Shown here piece after piece: positions 16,943 to 25,899 of a stretch of DNA of 64,000 nucleotides. Origin of the DNA: Streptomyces sp. NBC_01445 (GTDB lineage: Bacteria > Actinomycetota > Actinomycetes > Streptomycetales > Streptomycetaceae); the NCBI RefSeq assembly GCF_035918235.1, contig NZ_CP109485.1, forward strand, positions 5,270,001 to 5,334,000, in the 5' to 3' direction. The position numbers and the translations under genes were made by a program. The notes under the pieces are model-generated. The model made no database searches, was not told where the DNA came from, and saw nothing but the letters and a program-made list of their open reading frames with translations. Within the stretch, counting starts at the first letter, position 1. Each line of letters starts with the position of its first letter.

Positions 16943-18649
16943 ATGGCCGCCGAAGTCACCGCGCACGACCTGATCGCCAAGCACCGGCCCACCCTTGACC
17001 AAGCGCTGGAAGCGATCCGCACGCGCGCGTACTGGTCACCGCACCCCGAGCACCCCAAGGCCTACGGAGAGCACGGAAGCCTGAGCATGCCCGAGGGCAA
17101 GGCCGCCTTCGACGCGCTCTCCGGCACCCGGATCGACCTCGGCCAGCCCGGCACGGACGACTGGGTGGGCGGCGAAATGTCGCCGTACGGCGTCGAGTTG
17201 GGCGTCACCTACCCGCACCCCGACCTGGACGTCCTGCTCCCCGCGATGCGCGCGGGCATGCGCGCGTGGCGCGAGGCGGGCGCCGAGGCGCGGGCCGCCG
17301 TATGTCTGGAGATCCTGGCCCGGATCAGCGCGCGTACGCACGAGTTCGCGCACGCCGTGATGCACACCAGTGGCCAGGCCTTCATGATGGCGTTCCAGGC
17401 GGGCGGCCCCCACGCGCAGGACCGCGGGCTGGAAGCGGTGGCGTACGCGTACGTCGAGCAGGTGCGCACACCGGACGCGGCGGAGTGGACCAAGCCGCAG
17501 GGCAAGCGCGACCCCCTCGTCCTCGGCAAGCAGTTCACGCCGGTCGGGCGCGGCATCGCCCTCCTCATCGGCTGCAACACCTTCCCCACGTGGAACGGAT
17601 ATCCGGGGCTCTTCGCCTCCCTCGCCACCGGCAACCCCGTCCTGGTGAAGCCCCACCCGCGCGCGGTGCTGCCCCTCGCCCTGACCGTCCAGGTCGCCCG
17701 CGGGGTCCTCGCCGAGTCCGGCTTCGACCCGAATCTGGTCGCGCTGGCCGCCGAGAAGCCCGGCGAAGGCATCGCCAAGACCATCGCCCTGCGCCCCGAG
17801 ATCAAGATCATCGACTACACGGGCTCGACGGCGTTCGGCGACTGGCTGGAGACGCACGCCCGGCAGGCGCAGGTCTACACGGAGAAGGCCGGCGTCAACA
17901 CGGTCGTCATCGACTCGACCGACCGCTACAAGGGAATGCTGGCGAACCTCGCGTTCTCCCTGTCCCTGTACAGCGGCCAGATGTGCACCACCCCGCAGAA
18001 CCTGCTCATCCCGCGCGACGGCATCACCACGGACGAGGGCCCCAAGACGTACGACGAGGTGGTCACCGACATCGCGGCCGCGGTCGGCGGCCTCCTCGGC
18101 GACGACGCCCGGGCGAACGCGCTGCTCGGCGCCCTCGTCAACCCGGACGTGAAGTCCCGCCTGGAGGCGGCCTCCGGCCTCGGCGAAGTCGCCCTCGCCT
18201 CACGGGAGATCAGCAACCCGGAGTTCCCCGGTGCCGTCGTCCGCACGCCGATGATCGTCAAGCAGGACGGCGCACGGAAGTTCTGGGACGGCGCCGACTC
18301 CGACTCCGCCTACCTCAGCGAGTGCTTCGGCCCGGTCTCCTTCGCCGTCGCCGTCGACTCCACGGCGGACGCGCTGGACCTGCTGCGGCGCACGGTGCGC
18401 GACAAGGGCGCGATGACCGTCGGCGCGTACACGACCTCCGACGAGGTCGCCGAAGGCGTCGAAGAGGTCTGCCTCGAAGAGTGCGCCCAGCTGTCCATCA
18501 ACCTCACGGGCGGGGTGTACGTGAACCAGACGGCGGCGTTCTCGGACTTCCACGGCTCCGGTGGCAACCCCGCGGCCAACGCGGCGCTGTGCGACGGAGC
18601 GTTCGTGGCGAACCGCTTCCGCGTCGTGGAGGTGCGCAAGGAGGCCTGA
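16943..18649 (+). CDS. paaN: Phenylacetic acid degradation aldehyde dehydrogenase PaaN
   Basis: A 568-aa aldehyde dehydrogenase of the PaaN type, oxidising the open-chain semialdehyde-CoA after ring opening. NAD region GRGIALLIGCNTFPTWNGYP; catalytic Cys 348 in SGQMCTTPQNL; catalytic Glu probably in YTEKAGVN (about 313); C-terminal NPAANAALCDGAFVANRFRV. It has no fused hydratase (MaoC) domain, unlike E. coli PaaZ, so a separate hydratase elsewhere is expected. ATG 16943 follows GAGGAG. Divergent from paaH over the shared operator and separate from paaABCDE by three unrelated genes. Confidence 0.93.
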   Translation: MAAEVTAHDLIAKHRPTLDQALEAIRTRAYWSPHPEHPKAYGEHGSLSMPEGKAAFDALSGTRIDLGQPGTDDWVGGEMSPYGVELGVTYPHPDLDVLLPAMRAGMRAWREAGAEARAAVCLEILARISARTHEFAHAVMHTSGQAFMMAFQAGGPHAQDRGLEAVAYAYVEQVRTPDAAEWTKPQGKRDPLVLGKQFTPVGRGIALLIGCNTFPTWNGYPGLFASLATGNPVLVKPHPRAVLPLALTVQVARGVLAESGFDPNLVALAAEKPGEGIAKTIALRPEIKIIDYTGSTAFGDWLETHARQAQVYTEKAGVNTVVIDSTDRYKGMLANLAFSLSLYSGQMCTTPQNLLIPRDGITTDEGPKTYDEVVTDIAAAVGGLLGDDARANALLGALVNPDVKSRLEAASGLGEVALASREISNPEFPGAVVRTPMIVKQDGARKFWDGADSDSAYLSECFGPVSFAVAVDSTADALDLLRRTVRDKGAMTVGAYTTSDEVAEGVEEVCLEECAQLSINLTGGVYVNQTAAFSDFHGSGGNPAANAALCDGAFVANRFRVVEVRKEA

Positions 18650-18669
18650 GGCCTCCGACCGGCGTCAGC

Positions 18670-19452
18670 TCAGGCGGCCGGGCGGCCCGCGGGACCGCCC
18701 GGCGTGCCGCAGGTGCTCCAGTGGAAGAGCGTCATGCCGACGCTCGTCGCCAGGTTGTAGCTGGAGACCTGCGCCCGCATCGGCAGCGACACCAAGTGGT
18801 CGGCGCGGGCGTGCAGTTCGGGCGACAGGCCGCTGCGCTCCGAGCCGAAGGCGAGCAGCGCGTCGTCCGGCAGCGCGGTCCCCCGGATGTCCTCGCCCTC
18901 CGGATCGAGCGCGTACACGGGCCCCGGCGGCAGCTCTTCCACCGTCAGGCGCTCGACGGCCGTCGCGAAGTGCAGGCCCGCACCCCCGCGGACGACGGTC
19001 GGGTGCCAGGGGTCGAGGCTGCCGGTCATGACGACGCCCGTCGCACCGAAGCCCGCGGCGAGCCGGATGACGGCGCCCGCGTTGCCGAGGTTGCGGGGGT
19101 TGTCGAGGACGACAACGGGCGCGGTCCTCGGCAGGTGTGCCACGGCGGCCAGGTTCTCCGCCCGGTCCGGCCGCACCGCCAGCGCGGCCACCCCCGTGGG
19201 ATGCAGACGCGGCACCAGTGCGCGCAGCGTCTCCTCCGGCACCTCCACCAGGAGCCCGTCCAGAGCGTCCCGCACGTCCGGGGCGAGCTCCTCGGCCAGG
19301 GCGAGCGCGGCGGCCCGGCCGGTCGCCAGCGCCACGGGCACGCGCGCGCCGAAACGCAGGGCGTGCTTGAGCGCGTGGAACCCGTCGAGGAGCACGGACG
19401 CGTCTGCACGGGCGCGCCATTCATCGACGCCGGCGATATCCACCCTGTTCAT
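18670..19452 (-). CDS. TrmH/SpoU-family RNA 2'-O-methyltransferase
   Basis: A 260-aa SPOUT methyltransferase acting on tRNA or rRNA ribose with SAM. The three SpoU motifs are present: NPRNLGNAGAVIRLAAGFGA (about 117-136), FGSERSGLSPEL (about 212-223) and SLPM plus SSYNLATSVGMTLF (about 232-251). An N-terminal SpoU substrate-binding region (about 20-105) precedes them. Start ATG 19452. Convergent with paaN with a 20-bp gap and next to the HTTM gene (31 bp), possibly co-transcribed with it. The exact RNA target is not readable. Confidence 0.92.
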   Translation of the reverse strand: MNRVDIAGVDEWRARADASVLLDGFHALKHALRFGARVPVALATGRAAALALAEELAPDVRDALDGLLVEVPEETLRALVPRLHPTGVAALAVRPDRAENLAAVAHLPRTAPVVVLDNPRNLGNAGAVIRLAAGFGATGVVMTGSLDPWHPTVVRGGAGLHFATAVERLTVEELPPGPVYALDPEGEDIRGTALPDDALLAFGSERSGLSPELHARADHLVSLPMRAQVSSYNLATSVGMTLFHWSTCGTPGGPAGRPAA

Positions 19453-19483
19453 GCCGCTCGCCTGTCCACGCTGTTCGCCCTGC

Positions 19484-20683
19484 TCATGGCGAGAAGCCTA
19501 CGTGGGCCTGTTCGGGGCTCTCGGCTGCGCGAGGCCCCGGCACCGTAGAAGCACCGGCCGTACGGGAAAACAAGCCTCCACGCGCGCGTGCCACCCATCC
19601 GCCCAGCCGCTTCAGGAACGACGTCGGCAGGAATACGGCATCGGCGGCGATCATCGCAAGCGAGAAGAACGGCAGCCCGAGCAGGACGGCGATCGCCGCG
19701 TGCTCGCACATCATGGCGACCAGCAGGACGTTCTTGACGCGCCGGTTGAACAGCGTGAACGGGAAGGCGACCTGCACGGCGACCGTCCCGTACGACACGA
19801 GCATCACCATCAGCCCGTGCGAGGCGAGCAGGTCGCCCAGGGCCGGCCACGGCGAGAAGTAGTCCAGGTGGAGCGGGTAGTAGACCGCCGTCCCGTCCTG
19901 CCACCGACTGCCCTGGATCTTGTACCAGCCGGCGGTCGCGTAGATCAGACACGCCTCCGCCATGATCACGAGAAGAGCGGCGTTGTGCGCGAGGTTCGCG
20001 ATCACGTCGAGCAGCAGTCGGGGCTCGCTGTACGGGTCCCTCCGGTTCACCGCCCACCACAGGCCCTGCACGGCCCACAGCCCCCAGAACACGACCAGCC
20101 AGCCCCCGCTCACGACCCCCATGAACGTGATCGCGGAGAGCCCGAGCCCCGCGAGCCACCACACCACGGGCCCCACCCGGTCCGGCGGCCCGATGTCGCT
20201 CTCGCGCGCGGAGTGCTCACGCGCGCGTGCCGCTCGCCGCGCGTCCAGCGACCAGACCTGCCCGCACCGCGTGAACACCAGGTAGATCGACATCAGGTGG
20301 ATGACGTTGTCGCCGCCGTCGCCCATGAAGATGCTGCGGTTCTGCAGCGAGAGCACGCCGATCATGAACAGGACGGACATGGCCCGGGTGCGCCAGCCCA
20401 GCATCAGCAGCGCACTGGTCACGACCGCGGCGGCGTAGACGATCTCGAACCAGACGCGGCCGTCCGACCACATCAGAGCAGTGAAGGCGCCGTTGCCGGC
20501 GATGAGCTGCTGCGCCATGTCCCAGCTCCACGGCCCGTCGGGCCCGTACAGCTCGTGGCGGTTGGGGAACTCACGCAGCAGGAAGAGCAGCCAGGTCGCG
20601 GAGAACCCGATCCGGATGACGGCGGTCTGGTAGGGGCCGAGGGCGGACCCGGTGATCCGGTCTATGCGGTCTATGCGGTTCAC
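19484..20683 (-). CDS. HTTM-domain membrane protein
   Basis: A 399-aa integral membrane protein of the HTTM (horizontally transferred transmembrane) family, which includes the membrane part of vitamin K-dependent gamma-carboxylase. Several hydrophobic helices are visible, e.g. [52 protein letters not shown] and [20 protein letters not shown], plus the signature [16 protein letters not shown]. The GTG start at 20683 overlaps the stop of the DUF5819 gene as GTGA, so the pair is one unit. Enzymatic activity is unproven for bacterial members. Confidence 0.88.
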   Translation of the reverse strand: MNRIDRIDRITGSALGPYQTAVIRIGFSATWLLFLLREFPNRHELYGPDGPWSWDMAQQLIAGNGAFTALMWSDGRVWFEIVYAAAVVTSALLMLGWRTRAMSVLFMIGVLSLQNRSIFMGDGGDNVIHLMSIYLVFTRCGQVWSLDARRAARAREHSARESDIGPPDRVGPVVWWLAGLGLSAITFMGVVSGGWLVVFWGLWAVQGLWWAVNRRDPYSEPRLLLDVIANLAHNAALLVIMAEACLIYATAGWYKIQGSRWQDGTAVYYPLHLDYFSPWPALGDLLASHGLMVMLVSYGTVAVQVAFPFTLFNRRVKNVLLVAMMCEHAAIAVLLGLPFFSLAMIAADAVFLPTSFLKRLGGWVARARGGLFSRTAGASTVPGPRAAESPEQAHVGFSP

Positions 20684-21657
20684 CGGGCATCCGTCCCGTC
20701 GGTGGCGGCACGCGCGCGCGTGCCGGTGCCGTTACGGCTCTCGCTCTTGCTGTTGCTGTTGCTGGCGAGTGCCCTGTCCGCGACCGTCACCGTCCACCAG
20801 GGAACCTCCCGGTAGACAGGCTTGGAATCCACTTTCTCGTCACTCCACGGGGGCGGCACCACATTGGTGGTCCGCGAGCGGACTTGGACGCGGGCGATGG
20901 TGGCCTTCTCGCCGGCGGCCGCCTTGCCGCCGGCCGTCAGCCCGTCATCGTGGGACAGCCGCAGGACGACGATGCGGCGGATGTAGCGCTCGGAGAGCTG
21001 GCCGCGCACACCGTTCGGGCGGTTCTCACTGTCGTGCGCGGACACATAGAAGTCCCAGGCCCGGCGCAACTCGTTCTGCTGCGTGTGGCTGGGCAGCAGA
21101 TTCCCGTCGATGTCGGCGCCGTCCTGTGCCGACAGGTCGTACCAGCCGGTCGTACGCGTGCCGCCGTCGGCCGTACGGATCTCCGCGCGGGCCTGCACGG
21201 CGATGTTCTGCTGGAGCGGGTTGGGCGCGAACAGCTTCCAGTTCTGCTCGAACTCCGGATAGATCCAGCTGTCGACGGACCCGCTGTACTCCTTGGAGAG
21301 GGTGTTGGGCGGCGAAACGTGCAGAAACACCATCGCGACATGCACACACGCCCCGAGAGCGATCACGACGAGCGCGCAGGCAGCGGCTATCTGGTAGCGG
21401 AGGGAGAGGGCCGACAGTCCGACACGGGGTGCGGCGGCTGCGGGCGGGGGCGCGAGGGGTGGGGACGCGGGATCCGGGTCGGGCTCGTGGCTCAGCTCGG
21501 GCTCGTGGCTCGGGTCGGACTCGTAGCTCGGCTCGGGCTCGCGGCTCGGCTCGGGTACCTGATTCGGCACCGGACTGCGCGAAGGGCCCGGCTCCGGCCC
21601 CGGCTGCGGCTCCAGGTCGGAACGCCGGGCGGTCGAGCCCTTGTCGTACGCGTCCAT
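20680..21657 (-). CDS. DUF5819-family membrane-anchored protein
   Basis: A 325-aa protein. Residues 1-75 are Pro/Glu/Ser-rich and cytoplasmic with a run of SHEPE/SYESD-like units (coding repeat about 21470-21560). One membrane helix is at about 88-110 ([23 protein letters not shown]), then an extracytoplasmic domain with [20 protein letters not shown], the hallmark of this family. It regularly travels with HTTM genes; the GTGA overlap here supports a two-component membrane function. Divergent from the paaA operon; ATG 21657. Biochemical role unknown. Confidence 0.88.
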   Translation of the reverse strand: MDAYDKGSTARRSDLEPQPGPEPGPSRSPVPNQVPEPSREPEPSYESDPSHEPELSHEPDPDPASPPLAPPPAAAAPRVGLSALSLRYQIAAACALVVIALGACVHVAMVFLHVSPPNTLSKEYSGSVDSWIYPEFEQNWKLFAPNPLQQNIAVQARAEIRTADGGTRTTGWYDLSAQDGADIDGNLLPSHTQQNELRRAWDFYVSAHDSENRPNGVRGQLSERYIRRIVVLRLSHDDGLTAGGKAAAGEKATIARVQVRSRTTNVVPPPWSDEKVDSKPVYREVPWWTVTVADRALASNSNSKSESRNGTGTRARAATDGTDAR

Positions 21658-21805
21658 GCCGCCCCGTCTCCCCGAGTTTCCCGATGCCTCCGGTCCGCGC
21701 TTGTGCCGAACCGATTCCTCGCCCCGCGGCCCGCCCCCGCCGCCGCACCGGCACGGTACTCAGCCGCGCTCGCGAGGCACAGAGCCATGGGACCAGCAGT
21801 GGGAC

Positions 21806-21814
21806 TTATCCACA
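21806..21814 (+). promoter_or_regulatory. DnaA box-like site before paaA
   Basis: TTATCCACA, a classic DnaA-box sequence, in the DUF5819/paaA gap about 110 bp before paaA. Single site; function not known. Confidence 0.45.
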
Positions 21815-21873
21815 GGCCGGACCTCGCAGGGTTGACACCCTACGGCGCCACGTCCCACCATTGAATCCAACGA

Positions 21874-21887
21874 ACCGAACGATCGGT
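21874..21887. promoter_or_regulatory. PaaR-type operator before paaA
   Basis: ACCGAACGATCGGT, matching ACCGNNCGNNCGGT, centred about 40 bp before the paaA ATG and so likely over its promoter or transcript start. Inferred repressor site for the TetR protein at 14624. Confidence 0.75.
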
Positions 21888-21920
21888 CGGGAGATTCGCT
21901 CAAGGTCGAGGGAGACCGGG

Positions 21921-22985
21921 ATGGCGACAGCAGCTGCGCACCAAGCGGCGCGGACACAGGCGGCCCACGCCACGTCCGACGCCACCGGCACCGCCTCGGG
22001 CCAAGCCTCGGGCACCGCCGCGTACCAGACAGCGTTCGACACCGCCGTCGCGGCGGAGGAGCGCATCGAGCCCCGCGACTGGATGCCGGACGCCTATCGC
22101 GCGACGCTCGTGCGCCAGATCGCGCAGCACGCCCACTCCGAGATCATCGGCATGCAGCCGGAGGCCAACTGGATCACGCGCGCCCCCTCGCTGCGGCGCA
22201 AGGCGATCCTGATGGCCAAGGTCCAGGACGAGGCCGGCCACGGCCTGTACCTGTACAGCGCCGCCGAAACGCTCGGCACGGGCCGCGACGAGCTCCTCGA
22301 CAAGCTGCACAGCGGCCGCCAGAAGTACTCGTCGATCTTCAACTATCCGACGCTGACCTGGGCGGACGTCGGCGCCATCGGCTGGCTCGTGGACGGCGCC
22401 GCGATCACGAACCAGGTCCCCCTGTGCCGCTGCTCGTACGGGCCGTACGCGCGCGCCATGGTGCGGATCTGCAAGGAGGAGTCCTTCCATCAGCGCCAGG
22501 GCTACGAGCTCCTCCTCGCCCTGAGCCGCGGCACGGAGGCCCAGCACGCGATGGCGCAGGACGCCGTCGACCGCTGGTGGTGGCCGTCCCTGATGATGTT
22601 CGGCCCTCCGGACGACGAGTCGTCGCACTCCGCGCAGTCGATGGAATGGAAGATCAAGCGCCATTCGAACGACGAGCTGCGCCAGCGGTTCGTCGACATC
22701 TGCGTTCCGCAGGCCGAGTCCCTCGGGCTCACCCTCCCCGACCCGGACCTCGTGTGGAACGAGGAGCGCGGGCACCACGACTTCGGAGCCATTGACTGGA
22801 CGGAGTTCTGGGAGGTCCTGAAGGGCAACGGACCGTGCAACGAACAGCGGATCACCCAGCGCAGGCAGGCGCACGACGAGGGCGCCTGGGTCAGGGAAGC
22901 GGCCGCGGCCCACGCGGCGAAACACTCCGAGGCGAAGCACTCCGGGGCACAAGACTCCGGGGCGAACGGGAAGGCGACGGCATGA
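21921..22985 (+). CDS. paaA: Phenylacetyl-CoA epoxidase subunit PaaA
   Basis: A 354-aa catalytic subunit of the di-iron phenylacetyl-CoA 1,2-epoxidase. Iron-ligand motifs are visible: Glu in [17 protein letters not shown] in [17 protein letters not shown], and [10 protein letters not shown]-terminal 30 residues are Ala/Thr-rich; the C-terminal tail has three short [15 protein letters not shown] repeats. ATG 21921 follows GAGGGAGA. First gene of paaABCDE, where each gene overlaps the next by 1-7 nt. Downstream of the PaaR-type operator. Confidence 0.95.
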   Translation: MATAAAHQAARTQAAHATSDATGTASGQASGTAAYQTAFDTAVAAEERIEPRDWMPDAYRATLVRQIAQHAHSEIIGMQPEANWITRAPSLRRKAILMAKVQDEAGHGLYLYSAAETLGTGRDELLDKLHSGRQKYSSIFNYPTLTWADVGAIGWLVDGAAITNQVPLCRCSYGPYARAMVRICKEESFHQRQGYELLLALSRGTEAQHAMAQDAVDRWWWPSLMMFGPPDDESSHSAQSMEWKIKRHSNDELRQRFVDICVPQAESLGLTLPDPDLVWNEERGHHDFGAIDWTEFWEVLKGNGPCNEQRITQRRQAHDEGAWVREAAAAHAAKHSEAKHSGAQDSGANGKATA

Positions 22986-23272
22986 GCGACGCGAAGGACT
23001 GGCCGCTGTGGGAGGTCTTCGTACGCTCCCGGCGCGGGCTGTCGCACACCCACGCGGGAAGCCTGCACGCGCCGGACGCCGAGCTCGCCCTGCGTAACGC
23101 CCGCGATCTGTACACCCGCCGCGGCGAAGGCGTCTCGATCTGGGTCGTCCCGTCCACCTCGATCACCGCCTCCTCGCCCGACGAGAAAGACCCCTTCTTC
23201 GAGCCCTCCGCCGACAAGCCGTACCGGCACCCGACGTTCTACGAGATCCCGGAAGGGGTGAAGCACCTGTGA
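22982..23272 (+). CDS. paaB: Phenylacetyl-CoA epoxidase subunit PaaB
   Basis: A 96-aa small subunit bridging the PaaA/PaaC dimers. Typical [21 protein letters not shown]-terminus and [20 protein letters not shown]. Size normal. ATG 22982 overlaps the paaA stop as ATGA. Confidence 0.95.
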   Translation: MSDAKDWPLWEVFVRSRRGLSHTHAGSLHAPDAELALRNARDLYTRRGEGVSIWVVPSTSITASSPDEKDPFFEPSADKPYRHPTFYEIPEGVKHL

Positions 23273-24015
23273 CCACGCCCCTGAACCCCGACTCGTCCGT
23301 CGGCACCGTCACCGCTGCCGCGGCGCTCGCCCTGGGCGACGACGCGCTCGTGCTGTCGCACCGCCTGGGGGAGTGGGCCGGACACGCCCCGGTCCTCGAA
23401 GAAGAAGTCGCCCTGGCCAACATCGCGCTTGACCTCCTCGGCCAGGCCCGGGTCCTGCTCTCCCTCGTCGGCGACGAGGACGAGCTGGCCTACCTGCGCG
23501 AGGAACGCGCGTTCCGTAACGTCCAGTTGGTCGAACAGCCCAACGGCGACTTCGCCCACACCATCGCCCGCCAGCTGTACTTCTCCACGTACCAGCGCCT
23601 CCTGTACGGCCGCCTCGCCGCGACCGACGGACCGCTCGCCGGCCTCGCCGCCAAGGCGGTCAAGGAGGTCGCGTACCACCAGGACCACGCCGAGCAGTGG
23701 ACCGTACGCCTCGGGGACGGCACCGCCGACAGCCACGACCGGATGCAGCGGGCCTGCGACGCACTCTGGCGTCACACCGGAGAGATGCTCCAGCCCGTCG
23801 ACGGAATCGACATCGACTGGCCCGAGATGGAAGCCAGTTGGACCGCATCGGTCACTGCCATCCTGGACCGGGCGACCCTGACCGTCCCCGAGGGACCGCG
23901 GACCGGAGCCTGGAGCGCCGGAGCGGGACGCCAGGGCCTTCACACGGAACCGTTCGGACGGATGCTCGCCGAGATGCAGCACCTCCACCGCAGCCACCCG
24001 GGGGCGTCATGGTGA
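23269..24015 (+). CDS. paaC: Phenylacetyl-CoA epoxidase structural subunit PaaC
   Basis: A 248-aa ferritin-like structural partner of PaaA. Conserved sequence: LGDDALVLSHRLGEWAGHAP (about 20-39), EEEVALANIALDLLGQARVL, ATDGPLAGLAAKAVKEVAYH. The GTG start at 23269 overlaps the paaB stop as GTGA. It ends 7 nt into paaD. Confidence 0.94.
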   Translation: MTTPLNPDSSVGTVTAAAALALGDDALVLSHRLGEWAGHAPVLEEEVALANIALDLLGQARVLLSLVGDEDELAYLREERAFRNVQLVEQPNGDFAHTIARQLYFSTYQRLLYGRLAATDGPLAGLAAKAVKEVAYHQDHAEQWTVRLGDGTADSHDRMQRACDALWRHTGEMLQPVDGIDIDWPEMEASWTASVTAILDRATLTVPEGPRTGAWSAGAGRQGLHTEPFGRMLAEMQHLHRSHPGASW

Positions 24016-24635
24016 CCAAAGCCCCCGAGGCCTCCCCCCAGGACACCGCCGACCGACCGGAGACGCCGCTCGAAGCTGAGCTGCGCCGCCTCGCCGGCTC
24101 CGTGCCCGACCCCGAACTGCCCGTGCTCACCCTGGAAGAGCTCGGCGTGCTCCGCGCCGTCCACTGCCTCACCCCGGGCAGCGTCGAGGTGGAACTGACC
24201 CCCACCTACACCGGCTGCCCCGCCGTCGAGGCCATGTCCACGGACATCGAGCGCATCCTGCACGAGCGCGGGATACCGGACGTCACCGTCCGGCGGGTGC
24301 TCGCACCGGCCTGGACCACGGACGACATCACGGACGAGGGCCGCCGCAAGCTCCGGGAGTTCGGCATAGCGCCACCCCGCGCCGTCCGGGAGGACAAGGA
24401 ACCGGTGACCGTCACCCTCGGCCCCACGCGCACCACCACACCCCCGCGCTCAGCTGGCGACGCGGCCGCCGCCGCGCTCCTCGGCGCCCCCGAGGCCGGC
24501 GACTCCCCCCTGTCCTGCCCGCACTGCGGATCCACGGACACCGAACTGCTGAGCCGCTTCTCCTCCACCGCCTGCAAGGCCCTGCGGCGCTGCCTCGACT
24601 GCCGCGAACCCTTCGACCACTTCAAGGAGTTGTGA
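24009..24635 (+). CDS. paaD: Phenylacetate-CoA oxygenase maturation protein PaaD
   Basis: A 208-aa protein with an N-terminal MIP18/DUF59 domain (VPDPELPVLTLEELGVLRAV, TPTYTGCPAVEAM) and a C-terminal zinc ribbon (CPHCGSTDTELLSRFSSTAC plus CLDC, about 166-200), as in PaaD proteins thought to help assemble the oxygenase metal centres. A Pro/Ala/Thr-rich linker joins the two. ATG 24009 overlaps the paaC stop over ATGGTGA. Confidence 0.93.
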   Translation: MVTKAPEASPQDTADRPETPLEAELRRLAGSVPDPELPVLTLEELGVLRAVHCLTPGSVEVELTPTYTGCPAVEAMSTDIERILHERGIPDVTVRRVLAPAWTTDDITDEGRRKLREFGIAPPRAVREDKEPVTVTLGPTRTTTPPRSAGDAAAAALLGAPEAGDSPLSCPHCGSTDTELLSRFSSTACKALRRCLDCREPFDHFKEL

Positions 24636-25693
24636 TGGCCCGCTTCCACCAGCTCCGCGTAGCGGCGGTCGACCGGCTCACCGACGACTCCGTGGCCCTC
24701 ACCCTCGAGGTCCCCGAATCCCTTCGTGAGGCATTCCGCCACGCACCGGGCCAGCACCTCGCCCTGCGCCGCCCGGCCGACGACAGCGAGATCCGACGCA
24801 CCTACTCGATCTGCTCACCCGCACCCGGCCCCGAAGGCCCCCGCACGCTCCGCGTCGGCGTCCGCCTCGTCGAAGGCGGCTCCTTCTCGACCTACGCCCT
24901 CAAGGAGATCGCCGTCGGCGACGCCCTTGAGGTCATGACCCCTGCCGGCCGCTTCATCCTCGAACCCACGCCCGGTCTCTACGCCGCCGTGGTCGGCGGC
25001 AGCGGCATCACGCCGGTCCTGTCCATCGCGGCCACCCTGCTCGCCCGCGAACCGCACGCCCGGTTCTGCCTCATCCGCAGCGATCGCACCGCCGCCTCGA
25101 CGATGTTCCTGGACGAGGTGGCCGACCTGAAGGACCGCTATCCCGACCGGTTCCAGCTGGTCACGGTCCTCTCCCGGGAGGAGCAGCAGGCCGGCCTCGA
25201 CTCCGGCCGCCTCGACCAGGAGCGCCTGACGACCCTCCTGCCCGCGCTGCTCCCCGTAGACGACATCGCCGGCTGGTACCTGTGCGGCCCCTTCGGACTC
25301 GTACAGGAAGCAGAGCGCACACTGCGCGCCCTCGGCGTGCGAAGAGCCCGCATCCACGAGGAGATCTTCCACGTCGACGACGGAGCGGCACCCGCGCGCC
25401 CCGCGCCGACCCTCGCGCACTCCATGGTCACCGCCCAGCTCGACGGCCGTTCCGGCACCTGGCCCGTCGACGACGGCGAATCACTCCTGGAGACCGTGCT
25501 GCGCAACCGCCCCGACGCTCCGTACGCCTGCAAGGGCGGCGTCTGCGGGACCTGCCGCGCGTTCCTCGTCTCGGGCGAGGTGCGCATGGACCGGAACTTC
25601 GCACTCGAACCCGAGGAGACCGACGCCGGCTACGTACTCGCCTGCCAGTCCCACCCGGCCACGGAGACGGTGGAACTGGACTTCGACCGCTGA
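24635..25693 (+). CDS. paaE: Phenylacetyl-CoA epoxidase reductase PaaE
   Basis: A 352-aa flavin/iron-sulfur reductase passing electrons from NADPH to the epoxidase. FAD domain with RRTYSICSP (about 51-59), NAD domain GGSGITPVLSIAATLL (about 124-139), plant-type 2Fe-2S ferredoxin domain at the C-terminus with YACKGGVCGTCRAFLVSGEV and a final ACQSHP, giving all four cluster Cys. ATG 24635 (TGATG overlap with paaD, AAGGAG upstream) preferred; GTG 24632 is possible. Its TGA stop is the first unit of a heptamer repeat. Confidence 0.95.
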   Translation: MARFHQLRVAAVDRLTDDSVALTLEVPESLREAFRHAPGQHLALRRPADDSEIRRTYSICSPAPGPEGPRTLRVGVRLVEGGSFSTYALKEIAVGDALEVMTPAGRFILEPTPGLYAAVVGGSGITPVLSIAATLLAREPHARFCLIRSDRTAASTMFLDEVADLKDRYPDRFQLVTVLSREEQQAGLDSGRLDQERLTTLLPALLPVDDIAGWYLCGPFGLVQEAERTLRALGVRRARIHEEIFHVDDGAAPARPAPTLAHSMVTAQLDGRSGTWPVDDGESLLETVLRNRPDAPYACKGGVCGTCRAFLVSGEVRMDRNFALEPEETDAGYVLACQSHPATETVELDFDR

Positions 25694-25757
25694 TCTCTGA
25701 TCTCTGATCTCTGATCTCTGATCTCTGATCTCTGATCTCTGATCTCTGATCTCTGAC
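25691..25757. repeat. Heptamer tandem repeat (TGATCTC)x9 at the paaE stop
   Basis: Nine perfect copies of TGATCTC beginning exactly with the paaE stop codon, then TGACCGA. A period of 7 puts TGA in each frame. The rest of the 206-bp gap to fadE holds TTCCCTCCGCGTA direct repeats (25786-25811) and the palindrome listed next. Confidence 0.95.
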
Positions 25758-25820
25758 CGATCGAGCCGCACCACTGCCCTCCCATTCCCTCCGCGTATTC
25801 CCTCCGCGTATTCCCTTCTC

Positions 25821-25836
25821 GTAGAACTTGTTCTAC
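25821..25836. promoter_or_regulatory. KstR-type palindromic operator before fadE
   Basis: GTAGAACTTGTTCTAC, a perfect palindrome (7-bp arms, 2-bp centre). Its inner 14 bases fit TNNAACNNGTTNNA, the motif of the TetR regulator KstR of cholesterol and lipid catabolism. It is 64 bp before the acyl-CoA dehydrogenase start. No kstR gene is in the window; the regulator is inferred. Confidence 0.6.
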
Positions 25837-25899
25837 CTTGACGCACCGTCAGATCCTGGCGGGTCGCCATGATGAACCGGTGCACGGAGGGACAGGGCA

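Noticed and set aside
25752..25766. GACCGATCGAG as a fourth PaaR operator
   Set aside because: Only the left half matches; the right half lacks CGGT.
25481..25885. Minus-strand frame with an RSEIRDQ peptide repeat
   Set aside because: Translation of the TGATCTC heptamer and the antisense of paaE.
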